64,000 nt of DNA from Nocardia lijiangensis NBRC 108240 (GCF_001613045.1 NZ_BDBP01000001.1:124001-188000); one strand, 5' to 3'; shown: positions 21,171 through 29,531, numbered from the stretch's first letter. Notes: a model not told the origin generated them from the letters alone. Made by a program: numbers and translations.

Positions 21171-22487
21171 TCACTCCGGCTTGAAGACGAAGACCTCACC
21201 GATACGCGTGGCCACCACCACCTCGCCCTGGGCGCCGACCGAGGTGCCGGTGGTGGTGCCCTGCGCGCCGGGCAGCACATCGGAATCGATGGTGGCGCCG
21301 GTGCCGGTGTCGAAGGTGATCAGGTTCAGGCCGTCGCCGATGGCGGCGGCGGTGTAGCCGGTGTCGCCCGCGGTCTGCACCGGGACGCCGCGCAGCGCAA
21401 GATCTTTGCGCTCCCACACGGTTTCGGCGCTCTCACCGGTGTCGCGCAGGGCGAGCAGATAGCCCTCGTCGCCCGCCGGGATGATCAGACCGTCACCGGA
21501 GACCGAGATCCCGCCGCTCGGCGTGAATCCCAGCGGCCGCACCCACTTGGTGCGCCCGTCGACGGCGTCGACGGCGATCAGCCGCTCGCTGTTGTCGCCG
21601 ACGTAGACCGTGCCGCCGTCCGCGGACAGGGCGGGGCCGGTGGCGCTGCCCTCGGTCAGCAGCTCCACCCGCCACTCCTGCTGAATCCTGTTGTCGGCGT
21701 AGCGCAGAGCGGCCAGCGCGGCGCTGGGCGAGCCGGGCTGCCACACGGTGACGTAGAAGCGGCCGGTGGACCCGTCGATCGCCGAGATGTTCGCGATCGG
21801 GCACTGCGGGCCGCCGGTGGCGCAGTCGTCGAGCCCCTGACCCGAGGCCGGGCGGGTCAGGTCGGGGTTGTCGAGGAAGTCGGGTTCGCCGAGCAGCTGG
21901 ACGGTCGGCGCCGTCCGCAGACCGGTCTGCCGGTCCAGCACGTCCACCTGGCCGGACTGGGTGATGGTGAGCAGTCTGCTGTCACCGGTGAACTGCACCG
22001 AAACCGGAACGCCGGCAACGGGTGTGCGCCAGCGCGGCTGGCCGAGATAGTTGAAGGAGCTGACCGCGCCGTCGTCGCCGACGTAGACATTGCTGACACC
22101 GTCGACCGCCGTCGGCGACGAGATCGCGTTGGGGCCGAGCACATCACAGAAGCGCTTGCGGCCGGTGAGCATCTGGAACGACAGGATGGCGCACCCGTTC
22201 GCGGTTCGGGTGGTCAGGAACAGCTGGCCCTCGGCGCCGAGGGTCACCGGCTGCTCGATGGGGCCCGCGGCGGGCCTGGACCAGCTGAATGTCAGCGAGC
22301 GCGCGCCGGTCACGGGGCTGACGCCGCTGTTGCGGCCGTCGTGGTAGGCGGCGGGCCACCCGGTGCCCGGGCCGACGGTGATGTCGTCGACATCGGTGCC
22401 GCAGGCGGTCAAGGCCAACGCGCCCATGGCGGCCAGCGCGGCCACCGCGCGCACCCGGAATCGCGGCTGTGTCGCGACAGCCCGCAC
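21171..22487 (-). CDS. Beta-propeller (PQQ-like repeat) lipoprotein, Rv3035-like
   Basis: About 438 residues. A basic and hydrophobic leader ends in the lipobox LTACG, so the mature protein is lipid-anchored outside the membrane. The body has repeated propeller blades, seen as NVYVGDDGAVSSFN, TVYVGDNSERLIAVD and LIIPAGDEGYLLALR. No PQQ-binding residues can be asserted; such propellers often act as scaffolds. It corresponds to Rv3035 but lies on the opposite strand relative to its neighbours compared with M. tuberculosis. The start is uncertain; the GTG at 22487 gives a suitable signal peptide. Confidence 0.78.
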   Translation of the reverse strand: MRAVATQPRFRVRAVAALAAMGALALTACGTDVDDITVGPGTGWPAAYHDGRNSGVSPVTGARSLTFSWSRPAAGPIEQPVTLGAEGQLFLTTRTANGCAILSFQMLTGRKRFCDVLGPNAISSPTAVDGVSNVYVGDDGAVSSFNYLGQPRWRTPVAGVPVSVQFTGDSRLLTITQSGQVDVLDRQTGLRTAPTVQLLGEPDFLDNPDLTRPASGQGLDDCATGGPQCPIANISAIDGSTGRFYVTVWQPGSPSAALAALRYADNRIQQEWRVELLTEGSATGPALSADGGTVYVGDNSERLIAVDAVDGRTKWVRPLGFTPSGGISVSGDGLIIPAGDEGYLLALRDTGESAETVWERKDLALRGVPVQTAGDTGYTAAAIGDGLNLITFDTGTGATIDSDVLPGAQGTTTGTSVGAQGEVVVATRIGEVFVFKPE

Positions 22488-22850
22488 GCTACCGGTTCGC
22501 ACTGCTGGTCTCCCCTCGGGTCGGTGGCCGTTCGCAAGACTAGCGGGTGTCGAATTTGCCGCGCCTGCGGCACGGCGTGTTCGCGGCCCCCTGGTGTCTC
22601 GCGCTCGAGCGGCCGCTGCCGGCGACGGTGTCGCGTGCGCCGCGGCCGCTCGAGCGCGAGACGGGCCGCGAACGGCGCTCGTAAGACTCGCTCGGGGGGG
22701 CGGTCGGCTTGCGATGAGGTTGCTTCTCGGCGGACGTCTCGCCCGCGAACGTGAGGGTAAGGCCGGACGTGATAGCGCACGAAAGTACGCTGAGTATCCA
22801 ATGACAGACCCTCGGGTCGCCGCCCGGGGAACACGACGGGAGAACGGTTC
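22488..22850. other. 363-bp divergent intergenic region
   Basis: Lies between the propeller lipoprotein gene and the acyltransferase gene. It contains the two-hairpin element (22558-22673) and about 180 bp more upstream of the acyltransferase GTG. Promoters for both genes should lie here; I see no clear -10/-35 pair. Confidence 0.6.
22558..22673 (+). repeat. Two-hairpin structured repeat, copy A
   Basis: First hairpin 22558-22576: eight-base arms GCCGCGCC/GGCACGGC around TGC, one mismatch. Second: outer arms GTTCGCGGCCC (22579-22589) and GGGCCGCGAAC (22663-22673), a six-base spacer on the left only, perfect 21-bp inner arms (22596-22616, 22642-22662) beginning GTCTCGCG, and a 25-base tip containing a five-bp stem GCGAC/GTCGC with loop GGT. 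A second copy at 48980-49093 on the other strand keeps every length but changes the paired bases. Confidence 0.85.
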
Positions 22851-23600
22851 GTGACGAGCATGTGGGGCGCACCGTTGCGCTCGCGGTGGCGGGGTTCGCG
22901 CCGCCGGGATCCGCAGCAGGCGCGATTTCTGACGATGGCGTCGTTGCGCTGGGTGCTCGCCAACCGCGCCTACACGCCCTGGTATCTGGTCCGCTATTAC
23001 CGGCTGTTCAAGTTCAAGCTGTCCAACCCGCACATCGTGCTGCGCGGCATGGTGTTCCTCGGCCGCCGGGTCGAGATCCACGCGACCCCCGAGCTGGGCC
23101 GGATGGAGATCGGTCGCTGGGTGCACATCGGCGACGGCAACGCCATCCGCTGCCACGAAGGCTCGCTGCGGATCGGCGACAAGGTGGTGTTCGGCAAGGA
23201 CAACGTCGTCAACACCTACCTCGACATCGAGATCGGCGAATCCACCCTGGTCGCCGACTGGTGCTACATCTGCGACTTCGACCACAAGATGGACGACATC
23301 ACGTTGCCGATCAAGGATCAGGGCATCGTGAAGAGCCCGGTCCGGATCGGCCCCGACACGTGGATCGCCGCCAAGGTGACGGTGCTGCGCGAGACCCGTG
23401 TCGGCCGCGGCTGCGTGCTCGGCGCGCACGCGGTGGTCAAGGGCGAGATCCCGGATTACAGCATCGCCGTCGGCGCACCGGCCAAGGTGGTCAAGAACCG
23501 CAAGGCCACCTGGGAGGCGGGCGCCGAGGAGCGGGCGAAGTACATCGCCGCGCTGGAGGACATCGAACGCAAGAAGAACGGCGTCACCCAGCAGGCGTAG
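22851..23600 (+). CDS. Hexapeptide-repeat acyltransferase (Rv3034c-like)
   Basis: A 249-residue left-handed beta-helix acyltransferase. Hexapeptide turns are visible as VFLGRRVEIHATPE, HIGDGNAIRCHEG, and VRIGPDTWIAAKVTVL; CDFDHKMDD contributes the likely catalytic histidine, and GRGCVLGAHAVVKG, SIAVGAPAKVV are the standard C-terminal signature. Homologues at this locus are thought to acetylate the methylglucose lipopolysaccharide. GTG start follows GGGAG. Gene order suggests cooperation with the GT4/GH57 genes although it is transcribed separately. Confidence 0.85.
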   Translation: MTSMWGAPLRSRWRGSRRRDPQQARFLTMASLRWVLANRAYTPWYLVRYYRLFKFKLSNPHIVLRGMVFLGRRVEIHATPELGRMEIGRWVHIGDGNAIRCHEGSLRIGDKVVFGKDNVVNTYLDIEIGESTLVADWCYICDFDHKMDDITLPIKDQGIVKSPVRIGPDTWIAAKVTVLRETRVGRGCVLGAHAVVKGEIPDYSIAVGAPAKVVKNRKATWEAGAEERAKYIAALEDIERKKNGVTQQA

Positions 23601-23647
23601 TGCGCGCTGCCCGGAAGTCGTCGGTCGGCTCGAGTACGGTCGTCGGC

Positions 23648-24187
23648 ATGAACAGGTACGCGGCGCTGCTGCGCGGAATCATGCCGACGAACCCGAACAT
23701 GCGCAACGAGAAGTTGCGCGCGGTGTTCGAGGGGCTCGGGTTCGAGAAGGTGGCGACGATCCTGTCCAGCGGCAACGTGGTGTTCCGGTGCGACGACACC
23801 GACCCGGCGGCGCTGGAGGACCGGATTCAGGAGGCGCTGAACCGGGAGCTGGGGATTCCGGGCGGCACCATCGTGCGCGACTACGCGGAGCTGCGCGAGC
23901 TGCTGGATCGCGACCCGTTCGAGGGTCTCACCCACGAGCGGGGCTCGTACCTCACGGTGACCTTCTTCAAGGATCAGAGCCCGCAAGTCGAGCATCCGGA
24001 GACCGGCGACGCGCTGACCAGGATCATCGGCTACGACGCCGAGGCGCGCGCCTTTCTCACCGTCACCGACAACAGCACGCCGAAGACGCCGGACTTCATG
24101 GCCTGGCTGGACAAGACCTACGGCAAGGACATCACCACCCGCACCTGGCTGACGGTGCAGCGGATCGTGAAGAAGCTGGAGTCCTAG
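23648..24187 (+). CDS. DUF1697 family protein
   Basis: A 179-residue protein of the DUF1697 family, seen from RYAALLRGIMPTNPNMRNEK at the start and GFEKVATILSSGNVVF. The family is common in soil actinomycetes and has no established role. The ATG at 23648 lies 47 bases after the acyltransferase stop, with no strong Shine-Dalgarno. It converges on the next gene with only 12 bases between stops. The C-terminal TRTWLTVQRIVKKL is typical of the family. Confidence 0.85.
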   Translation: MNRYAALLRGIMPTNPNMRNEKLRAVFEGLGFEKVATILSSGNVVFRCDDTDPAALEDRIQEALNRELGIPGGTIVRDYAELRELLDRDPFEGLTHERGSYLTVTFFKDQSPQVEHPETGDALTRIIGYDAEARAFLTVTDNSTPKTPDFMAWLDKTYGKDITTRTWLTVQRIVKKLES

Positions 24188-24199
24188 GCCGCTCGGCGG

Positions 24200-25417
24200 C
24201 TAGCGCACCGCAGCGGGGGCGTGCGAGGTGCACAGGAAAACCGCTGCGGCGCGGCCGATCCGAGTGATCACCAGGGTGTAGGGCACGCTGCCTTTGAGCT
24301 TCAGTCGTTTGCGCAGCGCGTCCGGATCGACGTCCACGCCGCGCACCAGAATCTCCAGCGCTCCGCAGTCGCGGCGGGACAGCTCTCGGCGCAGGGTCTT
24401 CTCGCGCAGTTCGAGCCGGTCCTCGATACGGAATCCGCGCACGCCTTCGGGCACCGCGTCGCCGGTGAGGTAGGCGATGTGCGGATCCAGTTGCCACAGG
24501 CCGTGTCTCACGGCGTAGTGCCGGACCAGCCCGGCCCGCACGATGGCGCCGTCGGGATCGATGATCCACTCACCCGGCGGGCGCTCGGGCAGTTCGTCCG
24601 GCTCGGCGTCGGTGAGAACCTGTGGTCCGCCACGCGAACTCAGCACGGTGGCGCGGCGGGCGACGCCGGGTTCGGCCAGGCCCGCCGACCACAGACATGC
24701 CTCGCGCACCGCGCCGTCGAGCGAGACCACCTCGATCTCGCCGCGCCAGTCCAGGCGGTCGAAATCCAGTCCCGGCGCGCACTTCACGGCGAGATCGCGG
24801 CCCACGTACGCGTCGAGCAGATCGGGCAGCGGCGGTTGCAGTCTGGCCGGGTCGTGGGTGCGGCGACCGTCCGCGCGGCGGGCCGGATCGGCGATGATCA
24901 CCGTGCCGGTGCTGCTCGGCACGACCGCATCGGCCTTGGCCAGCAGCACATTTCGGTGCTCGACCGGATCGGCGCCGGACAGCGGCGCCCAGCGCGATCC
25001 GAGGTTGTGCGCGGCGATCGCCAACCGCACCTCGTCGAGGTCGCTGCCGACCACGGCGGGGCACACCTCGGCCAGTTCGACGAGTTCGGCGCCGATGGAG
25101 CAGGTGACGTCGTGCACGGCCCGACCGGCCAGCCGGGCCGCCCGGTGCCGGGCGACCGGCGTCGGCGTGGCCTGCTGGAGCGCGTCGTCGGTGAAGAGCC
25201 AATCCCCCGCGTCGTGCAGTTTGGCGACGGCCTTGCGTCGCAGCCGCACGGTTTCCACGAGCGCGGCGGCGTGCTCGCCGTGGTCGCGACGCACCCGCTC
25301 CAGATCGTGCAGGTGCGTCGCGGGGGTCAGCTCCAGCCGGTCCACCTCGGCCAGCGCGGCATGCCCTGCCGCGCTGGCGAGGAAGGCGATGTCCGCGCGG
25401 CCGAAGCGGTAGCCCAC
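24200..25417 (-). CDS. Class I SAM methyltransferase with THUMP-like domain (Rv3037c-like)
   Basis: A 405-residue protein. HDVTCSIGAELVELAE is the SAM-binding strand, VVGSDLDEVRLAIAAHNLG the acidic loop, and VIIADPARRADGRRTHDP an [DN]PP[FY]-like catalytic strand in altered form (ADPARR). The C-terminal 90 residues (GALEILVRGVDVDPDALRK onwards) form the THUMP-like domain, which suggests an RNA substrate. Rv3037c has however been grouped with methylglucose lipopolysaccharide genes, so the substrate is open. The GTG start directly abuts the stop of the upstream methyltransferase gene. Confidence 0.82.
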   Translation of the reverse strand: MGYRFGRADIAFLASAAGHAALAEVDRLELTPATHLHDLERVRRDHGEHAAALVETVRLRRKAVAKLHDAGDWLFTDDALQQATPTPVARHRAARLAGRAVHDVTCSIGAELVELAEVCPAVVGSDLDEVRLAIAAHNLGSRWAPLSGADPVEHRNVLLAKADAVVPSSTGTVIIADPARRADGRRTHDPARLQPPLPDLLDAYVGRDLAVKCAPGLDFDRLDWRGEIEVVSLDGAVREACLWSAGLAEPGVARRATVLSSRGGPQVLTDAEPDELPERPPGEWIIDPDGAIVRAGLVRHYAVRHGLWQLDPHIAYLTGDAVPEGVRGFRIEDRLELREKTLRRELSRRDCGALEILVRGVDVDPDALRKRLKLKGSVPYTLVITRIGRAAAVFLCTSHAPAAVR

Positions 25418-26395
25418 CTACTTGGCGGACGCGCCCGGCTTCACGCCGGTGATCATGGCGTTGTAGAAGAACTGGCGCGGCACCACGCGGCGCATGACGT
25501 TCTCGTCCACCCAGCTCAGTCCGAGCCACGCGCGGTACATCGCCATCCGGTATCCCATGGTGAGCTTCTCGGCGGGCACGGCCGCCTCGAAGGTGCGCAC
25601 CGGCCAGCCCCACAGCGCGGCGGCGAATTCCTCGGTGCTCGCCTTGACCTCGACCGCGCCCGCGGAACGGGCCATCGCCTCGAGATCGCGCGGATCGAAG
25701 GTGTGCAGGTCGACGACCGCCTCCAGCGCCGCGGCGCGCGAGGACTCGTCGAGCTCCTCCTGCGGACGGCGCCAGCCCGCCAGCGCGGGCAGCTTGGTGA
25801 CCGACGTGGTGGCCTTCCAGGTGATGCGGCCGAGCCAGCGGGCGTAGAAGTTGCCCACGGTGGTCGGCTCACCGGCGAAGACGAAGCGGCCGCCCGGCTT
25901 GAGCACCCGCAGGCATTCCTTCAGCGCCAGCTCCACATCCGGGATGTGGTGCAGCACCGCGTGACCGACGACCAGATCGAAGGTGTCGTCGTCGTACGGG
26001 ATGGTCTCGGCGTCGGCGACCCGGCCGTCCACGTCCAGGCCCAGGTTCTCGGCGTTGCGCAGCGCGACCTTCACCATTCCCGGCGAGAGGTCGGTGACCG
26101 AACCGGACTTGGCCACGCCGCCCTGCATCAGGTTCAGCAGGAAGAAGCCGGTACCGCAACCGAGTTCGAGCGCCTTCTCGTAGGGCAGCGGCGCGGGGCC
26201 CACCGCGGCGTCGAAGCGGCCGCGGGCGTACTCGATACAGCGCTCGTCATACGAGATGGACCATTTGTCGTCGTAGGTCTCGGCCTCCCAGTCGTGATAG
26301 AGGACCTGGGCGAGCTTCGTATCCTTGAGCGCTGCTTCGACCTCGGCCTCGGTGGCATGCGGGTTCGGCGCGGGGTCGTCGGGACGTACCGTCAT
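25418..26395 (-). CDS. Class I SAM methyltransferase (Rv3038c-like)
   Basis: A 325-residue methyltransferase. ALELGCGTGFFLLNLM is motif I; DLSPGMVKVALRNAENLG motif II; TFDLVVGHAVLHHIPDVE motif IV; ECLRVLKPGGRFVFAGEPT motif V with the usual loop. The C-terminal third, including SWVDENVMRRVVPRQFFYN, is family-specific. Substrate unknown; homologues sit in the same place in mycobacteria. It is co-transcribed with the THUMP-like gene (stop and start adjoining). Two candidate operator dyads lie in the 282-bp gap upstream. Confidence 0.85.
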   Translation of the reverse strand: MTVRPDDPAPNPHATEAEVEAALKDTKLAQVLYHDWEAETYDDKWSISYDERCIEYARGRFDAAVGPAPLPYEKALELGCGTGFFLLNLMQGGVAKSGSVTDLSPGMVKVALRNAENLGLDVDGRVADAETIPYDDDTFDLVVGHAVLHHIPDVELALKECLRVLKPGGRFVFAGEPTTVGNFYARWLGRITWKATTSVTKLPALAGWRRPQEELDESSRAAALEAVVDLHTFDPRDLEAMARSAGAVEVKASTEEFAAALWGWPVRTFEAAVPAEKLTMGYRMAMYRAWLGLSWVDENVMRRVVPRQFFYNAMITGVKPGASAK

Positions 26396-26478
26396 GGTCG
26401 CCTAGCCTACATAAATCCCCAGATGAGGCCCGCTGTCGGCCCGGGCATTCCACGAGCCCCTGGACCGATGGCCAAATA

Positions 26479-26490
26479 GGAACCTGTTCC
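26479..26490. promoter_or_regulatory. GGAAC-CT-GTTCC dyad
   Basis: A perfect five-bp inverted repeat around CT, about 85 bases upstream of the methyltransferase start. The AAC-N2-GTT core is shared by several TetR-type lipid regulators of actinomycetes, but the outer T and A of the KstR consensus are absent. Confidence 0.35.
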
Positions 26491-26520
26491 CATCAGGGCA
26501 ATCTCCTGGCACACCACTTT

Positions 26521-26536
26521 CAGACCGACCGGTCTG
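26521..26536. promoter_or_regulatory. CAGACCG-AC-CGGTCTG dyad
   Basis: A perfect seven-bp inverted repeat with two-base spacer, a typical TetR-family operator shape, 126 bases upstream of the methyltransferase start. A further half-site CAGACCGG occurs at 26553-26560. Confidence 0.45.
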
Positions 26537-26677
26537 CGTGCGGGCGGCCGCCTTCAGACCGGTGTTGCGATGCGCTCGGCGCGGGCTCGCTGCGTCGTGG
26601 CGCACTTCGGCACCTCGTCACAGCACGGCACCTCGGCGCCGCGTCGCGGCTCGCACAGCGCGGCGGCCGAGAGGGAT

Positions 26678-27454
26678 TCAGCGGCCGACGAAGGCGGCGG
26701 ATCCTGGTCCGTCGGCGCCGTAGGATTCCGTCCCGATTCGGCGGTCCTCGGTATCGAACAGACCCGCCCATTCGCCGCGCGCACGATCCAGGCCGTGCGG
26801 GCCCGCCTCGAACACCGCCTTGGCCGCGGCCAGCGCGCGTCCCGGTCCGTCGGTGAATCGTTCGGCCCAGCGCAGCGCGGCGGTGAAGACATCGTCGGGC
26901 GCGACGACCTCGTCGACCAGACCGAGCGCCAGCGCCTCGTCCGGCTCCACGAAACGCCCGGTGTACACGAGATCCTTGGCCGAGCCGGGACCGATCAGCA
27001 GCGACAGCCGCCGGATACCCGCGAGCGGGATCAGTCCCGCGTGGATCTGCGGCAGCCCGAGCTTGACGTTGTCGCCGATGACGCGCCGATCGGCGCCGAG
27101 CGCCAGTTCCAGCCCGGCGCCGAGGCAGTACCCGCTGATCGCGGCGACGGTCGGCTGCGGAACCCTGGCCAGGCACCCCAGCGCGGCCTGCACGTCGGCG
27201 GCCATGGCCGCGGCCTGGTCGGTGCTCAGCGCGGCCAGCTCTGCCACGTCGTCGCCCGCCGAGAACACCCGCTCGTCGCCGTAGACCACCAGGGCGGCGA
27301 CACCGGAATGCGCGGCCACCGTCGCCGCGGCCTCGGCCACCTCCCGCACCACCTGAACGTTGAGCAGATTCATCGGCGGACGAGCGATGCGCAGGACGGC
27401 GACGCCCCGCGCGCCATCCCCTTCCGGCAGCTCCAGGGTCACGAATTCGGCCAT
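26678..27454 (-). CDS. Enoyl-CoA hydratase/isomerase family protein (EchA17-like)
   Basis: A 258-residue crotonase-fold protein matching Rv3039c. SAGDDVAELAAL gives the first oxyanion segment and ISGYCLGAGLELALGAD the second. The position of the first catalytic glutamate (usually PEI) reads LPQIHAGL, and the second (usually xxME or AKEL) reads AKDL, so Gln and Asp replace the two glutamates. Hydration of enoyl-CoA may be weak or absent; another crotonase-type reaction is possible. The ATG at 27454 aligns with the homologue's start; a GTG three codons upstream sits closer to GGGAGG. Confidence 0.85.
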   Translation of the reverse strand: MAEFVTLELPEGDGARGVAVLRIARPPMNLLNVQVVREVAEAAATVAAHSGVAALVVYGDERVFSAGDDVAELAALSTDQAAAMAADVQAALGCLARVPQPTVAAISGYCLGAGLELALGADRRVIGDNVKLGLPQIHAGLIPLAGIRRLSLLIGPGSAKDLVYTGRFVEPDEALALGLVDEVVAPDDVFTAALRWAERFTDGPGRALAAAKAVFEAGPHGLDRARGEWAGLFDTEDRRIGTESYGADGPGSAAFVGR

Positions 27455-27522
27455 GCCACGCACGCTACCTCCCGCCCTCGCCGCGGCCCGCATCACCAAC
27501 GCACCACATCCACAGACCGCGT

Positions 27523-27559
27523 GCACGCCGCACAAAGCTCGTAGCCCTGTGCGGCGTGC
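27523..27559 (-). terminator. Hairpin terminator after the Nudix gene
   Basis: Perfect 12-bp arms GCACGCCGCACA and TGTGCGGCGTGC around a 13-base loop, 21 bases past the Nudix stop on the minus strand and before the echA start. It separates the two genes into different transcripts. Confidence 0.6.
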
Positions 27560-27580
27560 GGCGGGCGTGTGGAAACACTG

Positions 27581-28423
27581 CTACCGGCGAGCGGAACCCT
27601 TGAGTTTCGTGGGTTCGGGCAGGTCGGCGAAGTAGCGATCGTTGTCGGGGAAACTCAGCATCTGGACGCCGTCCGCCTCGGTGAACTCCGGCATGATCGG
27701 GTCGATCACCGGTTCCGCCGCGAAGATCTCCGCCGTCGAGGCGAAGCGGCCGAGGGCGTCGAGCTGGGACCAGGTCGGCGGGAGCAGGATGTCGGTGCCC
27801 GCACGCCAGCGGTCGAGAGCCTCGGCCGGGGTGCGCCACTGCACGTCGGCGGCCTCGGTGGTCGCGCCGTCGGCCAGCTGGCCCTGCGGGAGGACGGCGA
27901 CGAAGAAGTGGGTGTCGTAGCGGCGCGGTTCGATCACCGGGGTGATCCAATTCGCCCAGGGGCGCAGCAGGTCCGCGCGCAGCACCAGCTTCTCCTCGGC
28001 CAGGAAGGTGGCCAGGGACAGCTCTCGGCGCTCGAGCTTGCCGCGGGCTTCGCGGTACGGGACGGTGTCGCCGACGACGGTGTCGGCCGTCGGTCCCGCG
28101 AGCAGGACGCCGCATTCCTCGAAGGTCTCCCGCACTGCCGCGCACACCAGCGCCTTGGCGCGCGGTTCGGTGGTCGCGAAACGCTCGGCCCACCAGGCGG
28201 GATCCGGTCCCGCCCAGTCGATCTCGACGGTGCTGTCGGCGGAATCGACGCCGCCGCCGGGGAACACGGTCATGCCCGCGGCGAAGGCCATCGCCCCGAC
28301 TCGTCGTTGCAGGAACACCTCGGGACCGTTCGCCCCGTCGCGTACCAGCATCACCGTGGACGCGTCCTTGGTCGGCGGGGGTCCCTGCGGCTCGGCGCCG
28401 GGCGACGTCGTTGTCTCACTCAC
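27581..28423 (-). CDS. Nudix hydrolase (CoA-pyrophosphatase-like, Rv3040c-like)
   Basis: A 280-residue Nudix protein. FPGGGVDSAD opens the box, and after an inserted loop of about 30 residues (GPDPAWWAERFATTEPRAKA) the box ends AAVRETFEECGVLL. Such split boxes occur in the NUDT19-like group that cleaves CoA and acyl-CoA. The N-terminus (AEPQGPPPTKDAS) is flexible. It fits Rv3040c by position. Located between the crotonase gene and an ABC ATPase, it may trim CoA esters in lipid turnover (inference). Confidence 0.88.
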   Translation of the reverse strand: MSETTTSPGAEPQGPPPTKDASTVMLVRDGANGPEVFLQRRVGAMAFAAGMTVFPGGGVDSADSTVEIDWAGPDPAWWAERFATTEPRAKALVCAAVRETFEECGVLLAGPTADTVVGDTVPYREARGKLERRELSLATFLAEEKLVLRADLLRPWANWITPVIEPRRYDTHFFVAVLPQGQLADGATTEAADVQWRTPAEALDRWRAGTDILLPPTWSQLDALGRFASTAEIFAAEPVIDPIMPEFTEADGVQMLSFPDNDRYFADLPEPTKLKGSARR

Positions 28424-28474
28424 ACCTGCACCATAACCGGCGCCTCCCGGTGCGGTCCCCCGCGGCGACTCGGT

Positions 28475-29320
28475 CTACCGGGAACGGTGCTTCCCCGCGC
28501 GCCGCGCACGGCGGGCGAAGTAGCGGCCGTCGACGCGGTTCAGCGCGATGGATTGCCGGAAGGCATCGCTGAGGTTCTCCGAGGTGAGCACGTCGGTCAG
28601 CAGGCCTTGGGCGACCACCTCGCCCTCGTTGAGCAGCAGGCCGTGGGTGAAACCGGGCGGGATCTCCTCCACGTGATGGGTCACCAGCACCATCGCCGGT
28701 GCGTCCGGGTCGGCCGCCAGATCGCCGAGGCGCTCGACCAGTTCCTCGCGACCACCGAGGTCGAGGCCCGCCGCCGGTTCGTCGAGCAGCAGCAGCTCAG
28801 GATCGGTCATCAAGGCGCGCGCGATCAGCACCCGCTTGCGCTCCCCCTCCGACAGGGTGCCGTAGGTGCGATCGGAAAGATGTTCGGCGCCCAGGCTTTC
28901 CAGTATGTCGATGGCCCGGTCGGTGTCGACGTCGTCATAGCGTTCGCGCCAGCGGCCGAGCACGGCGTAACCCGCGGACACCACGAGGTCGCTGACCTTC
29001 TCGTCCAGCGGCACGCGATTGGCCAGCGCCGCCGAGGACAGGCCGATGCGCGGCCGTAGCTCGTTGATGTCGGTCTTGCCGATCACTTCGCCGAGCAGGT
29101 GGGCGATTCCCGAGGTCGGGTGCATTTCGGCGGCGGCCATGCGCAGCAGGGAGGTCTTGCCCGCGCCGTTCGGGCCGAGCACGACCCAGCGTTCGTCTAG
29201 CTCGACCTGCCAGGTGACCGGACCGACGAGGGTGTGCCCCGAGCGTCGGACGGTCACGTCGGTGAAATCAATGAGCAGATCGGGATCCGGTTGCGGCACG
29301 CGCTCCATCTTGGCCCACAT
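28475..29320 (-). CDS. ABC transporter ATP-binding protein (Rv3041c-like)
   Basis: A 281-residue ATPase. Walker A is LGPNGAGKTSLLRM, the signature TLSEGERKRVLIARAL, Walker B ELLLLDEPAAGLDL, and the switch histidine VLVTHHVEEIP. No permease gene is adjacent, so either it pairs with a membrane partner encoded elsewhere or it is a soluble ABC protein of the YlmA/ModF-like type. ATG at 29320 or 29308 could be the start; neither has a strong Shine-Dalgarno. Its 5' end overlaps the 3' end of the upstream small membrane-protein gene, so translation may be coupled. Confidence 0.88.
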   Translation of the reverse strand: MWAKMERVPQPDPDLLIDFTDVTVRRSGHTLVGPVTWQVELDERWVVLGPNGAGKTSLLRMAAAEMHPTSGIAHLLGEVIGKTDINELRPRIGLSSAALANRVPLDEKVSDLVVSAGYAVLGRWRERYDDVDTDRAIDILESLGAEHLSDRTYGTLSEGERKRVLIARALMTDPELLLLDEPAAGLDLGGREELVERLGDLAADPDAPAMVLVTHHVEEIPPGFTHGLLLNEGEVVAQGLLTDVLTSENLSDAFRQSIALNRVDGRYFARRARRAGKHRSR

Positions 29321-29531
29321 GCGCCGGGTTTGTCCGACCGACCCACATCGGTCGCTCCCAACGGGTCCTCCGGCCGGTCGAGCGGGCGGCCGCGGCTCGC
29401 CGCCTGGCCCGTGCGGAACGCGGTCGAGCCGACGGCGGCCCACCGATCGGGCGGAACATCCTGGCGACGATCAATGCCAGCGGCAGCGACAGCAGCACCC
29501 ATCCGGCGAGAATCAACAGCAGCGTCGTCAT
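29268..29531 (-). CDS. Small single-pass membrane protein (87 aa)
   Basis: MTTLLLILAGWVLLSLPLAL starts right after GGAGGATGTC, an ideal Shine-Dalgarno. Residues 3-24 form one transmembrane helix; the rest is an Arg-rich cytoplasmic tail ([15 protein letters not shown]). The last 50 or so bases overlap the ABC gene in another frame, so the very C-terminus is shaped by that gene. Function unknown; it might anchor or regulate the neighbouring ATPase (inference). Confidence 0.6.
   Translation of the reverse strand: MTTLLLILAGWVLLSLPLALIVARMFRPIGGPPSARPRSARARRRAAAARSTGRRTRWERPMWVGRTNPAHVGQDGARAATGSRSAH

Noticed and set aside
26570..27544. 324-codon plus-strand ORF
   Set aside because: Antisense of the echA gene.
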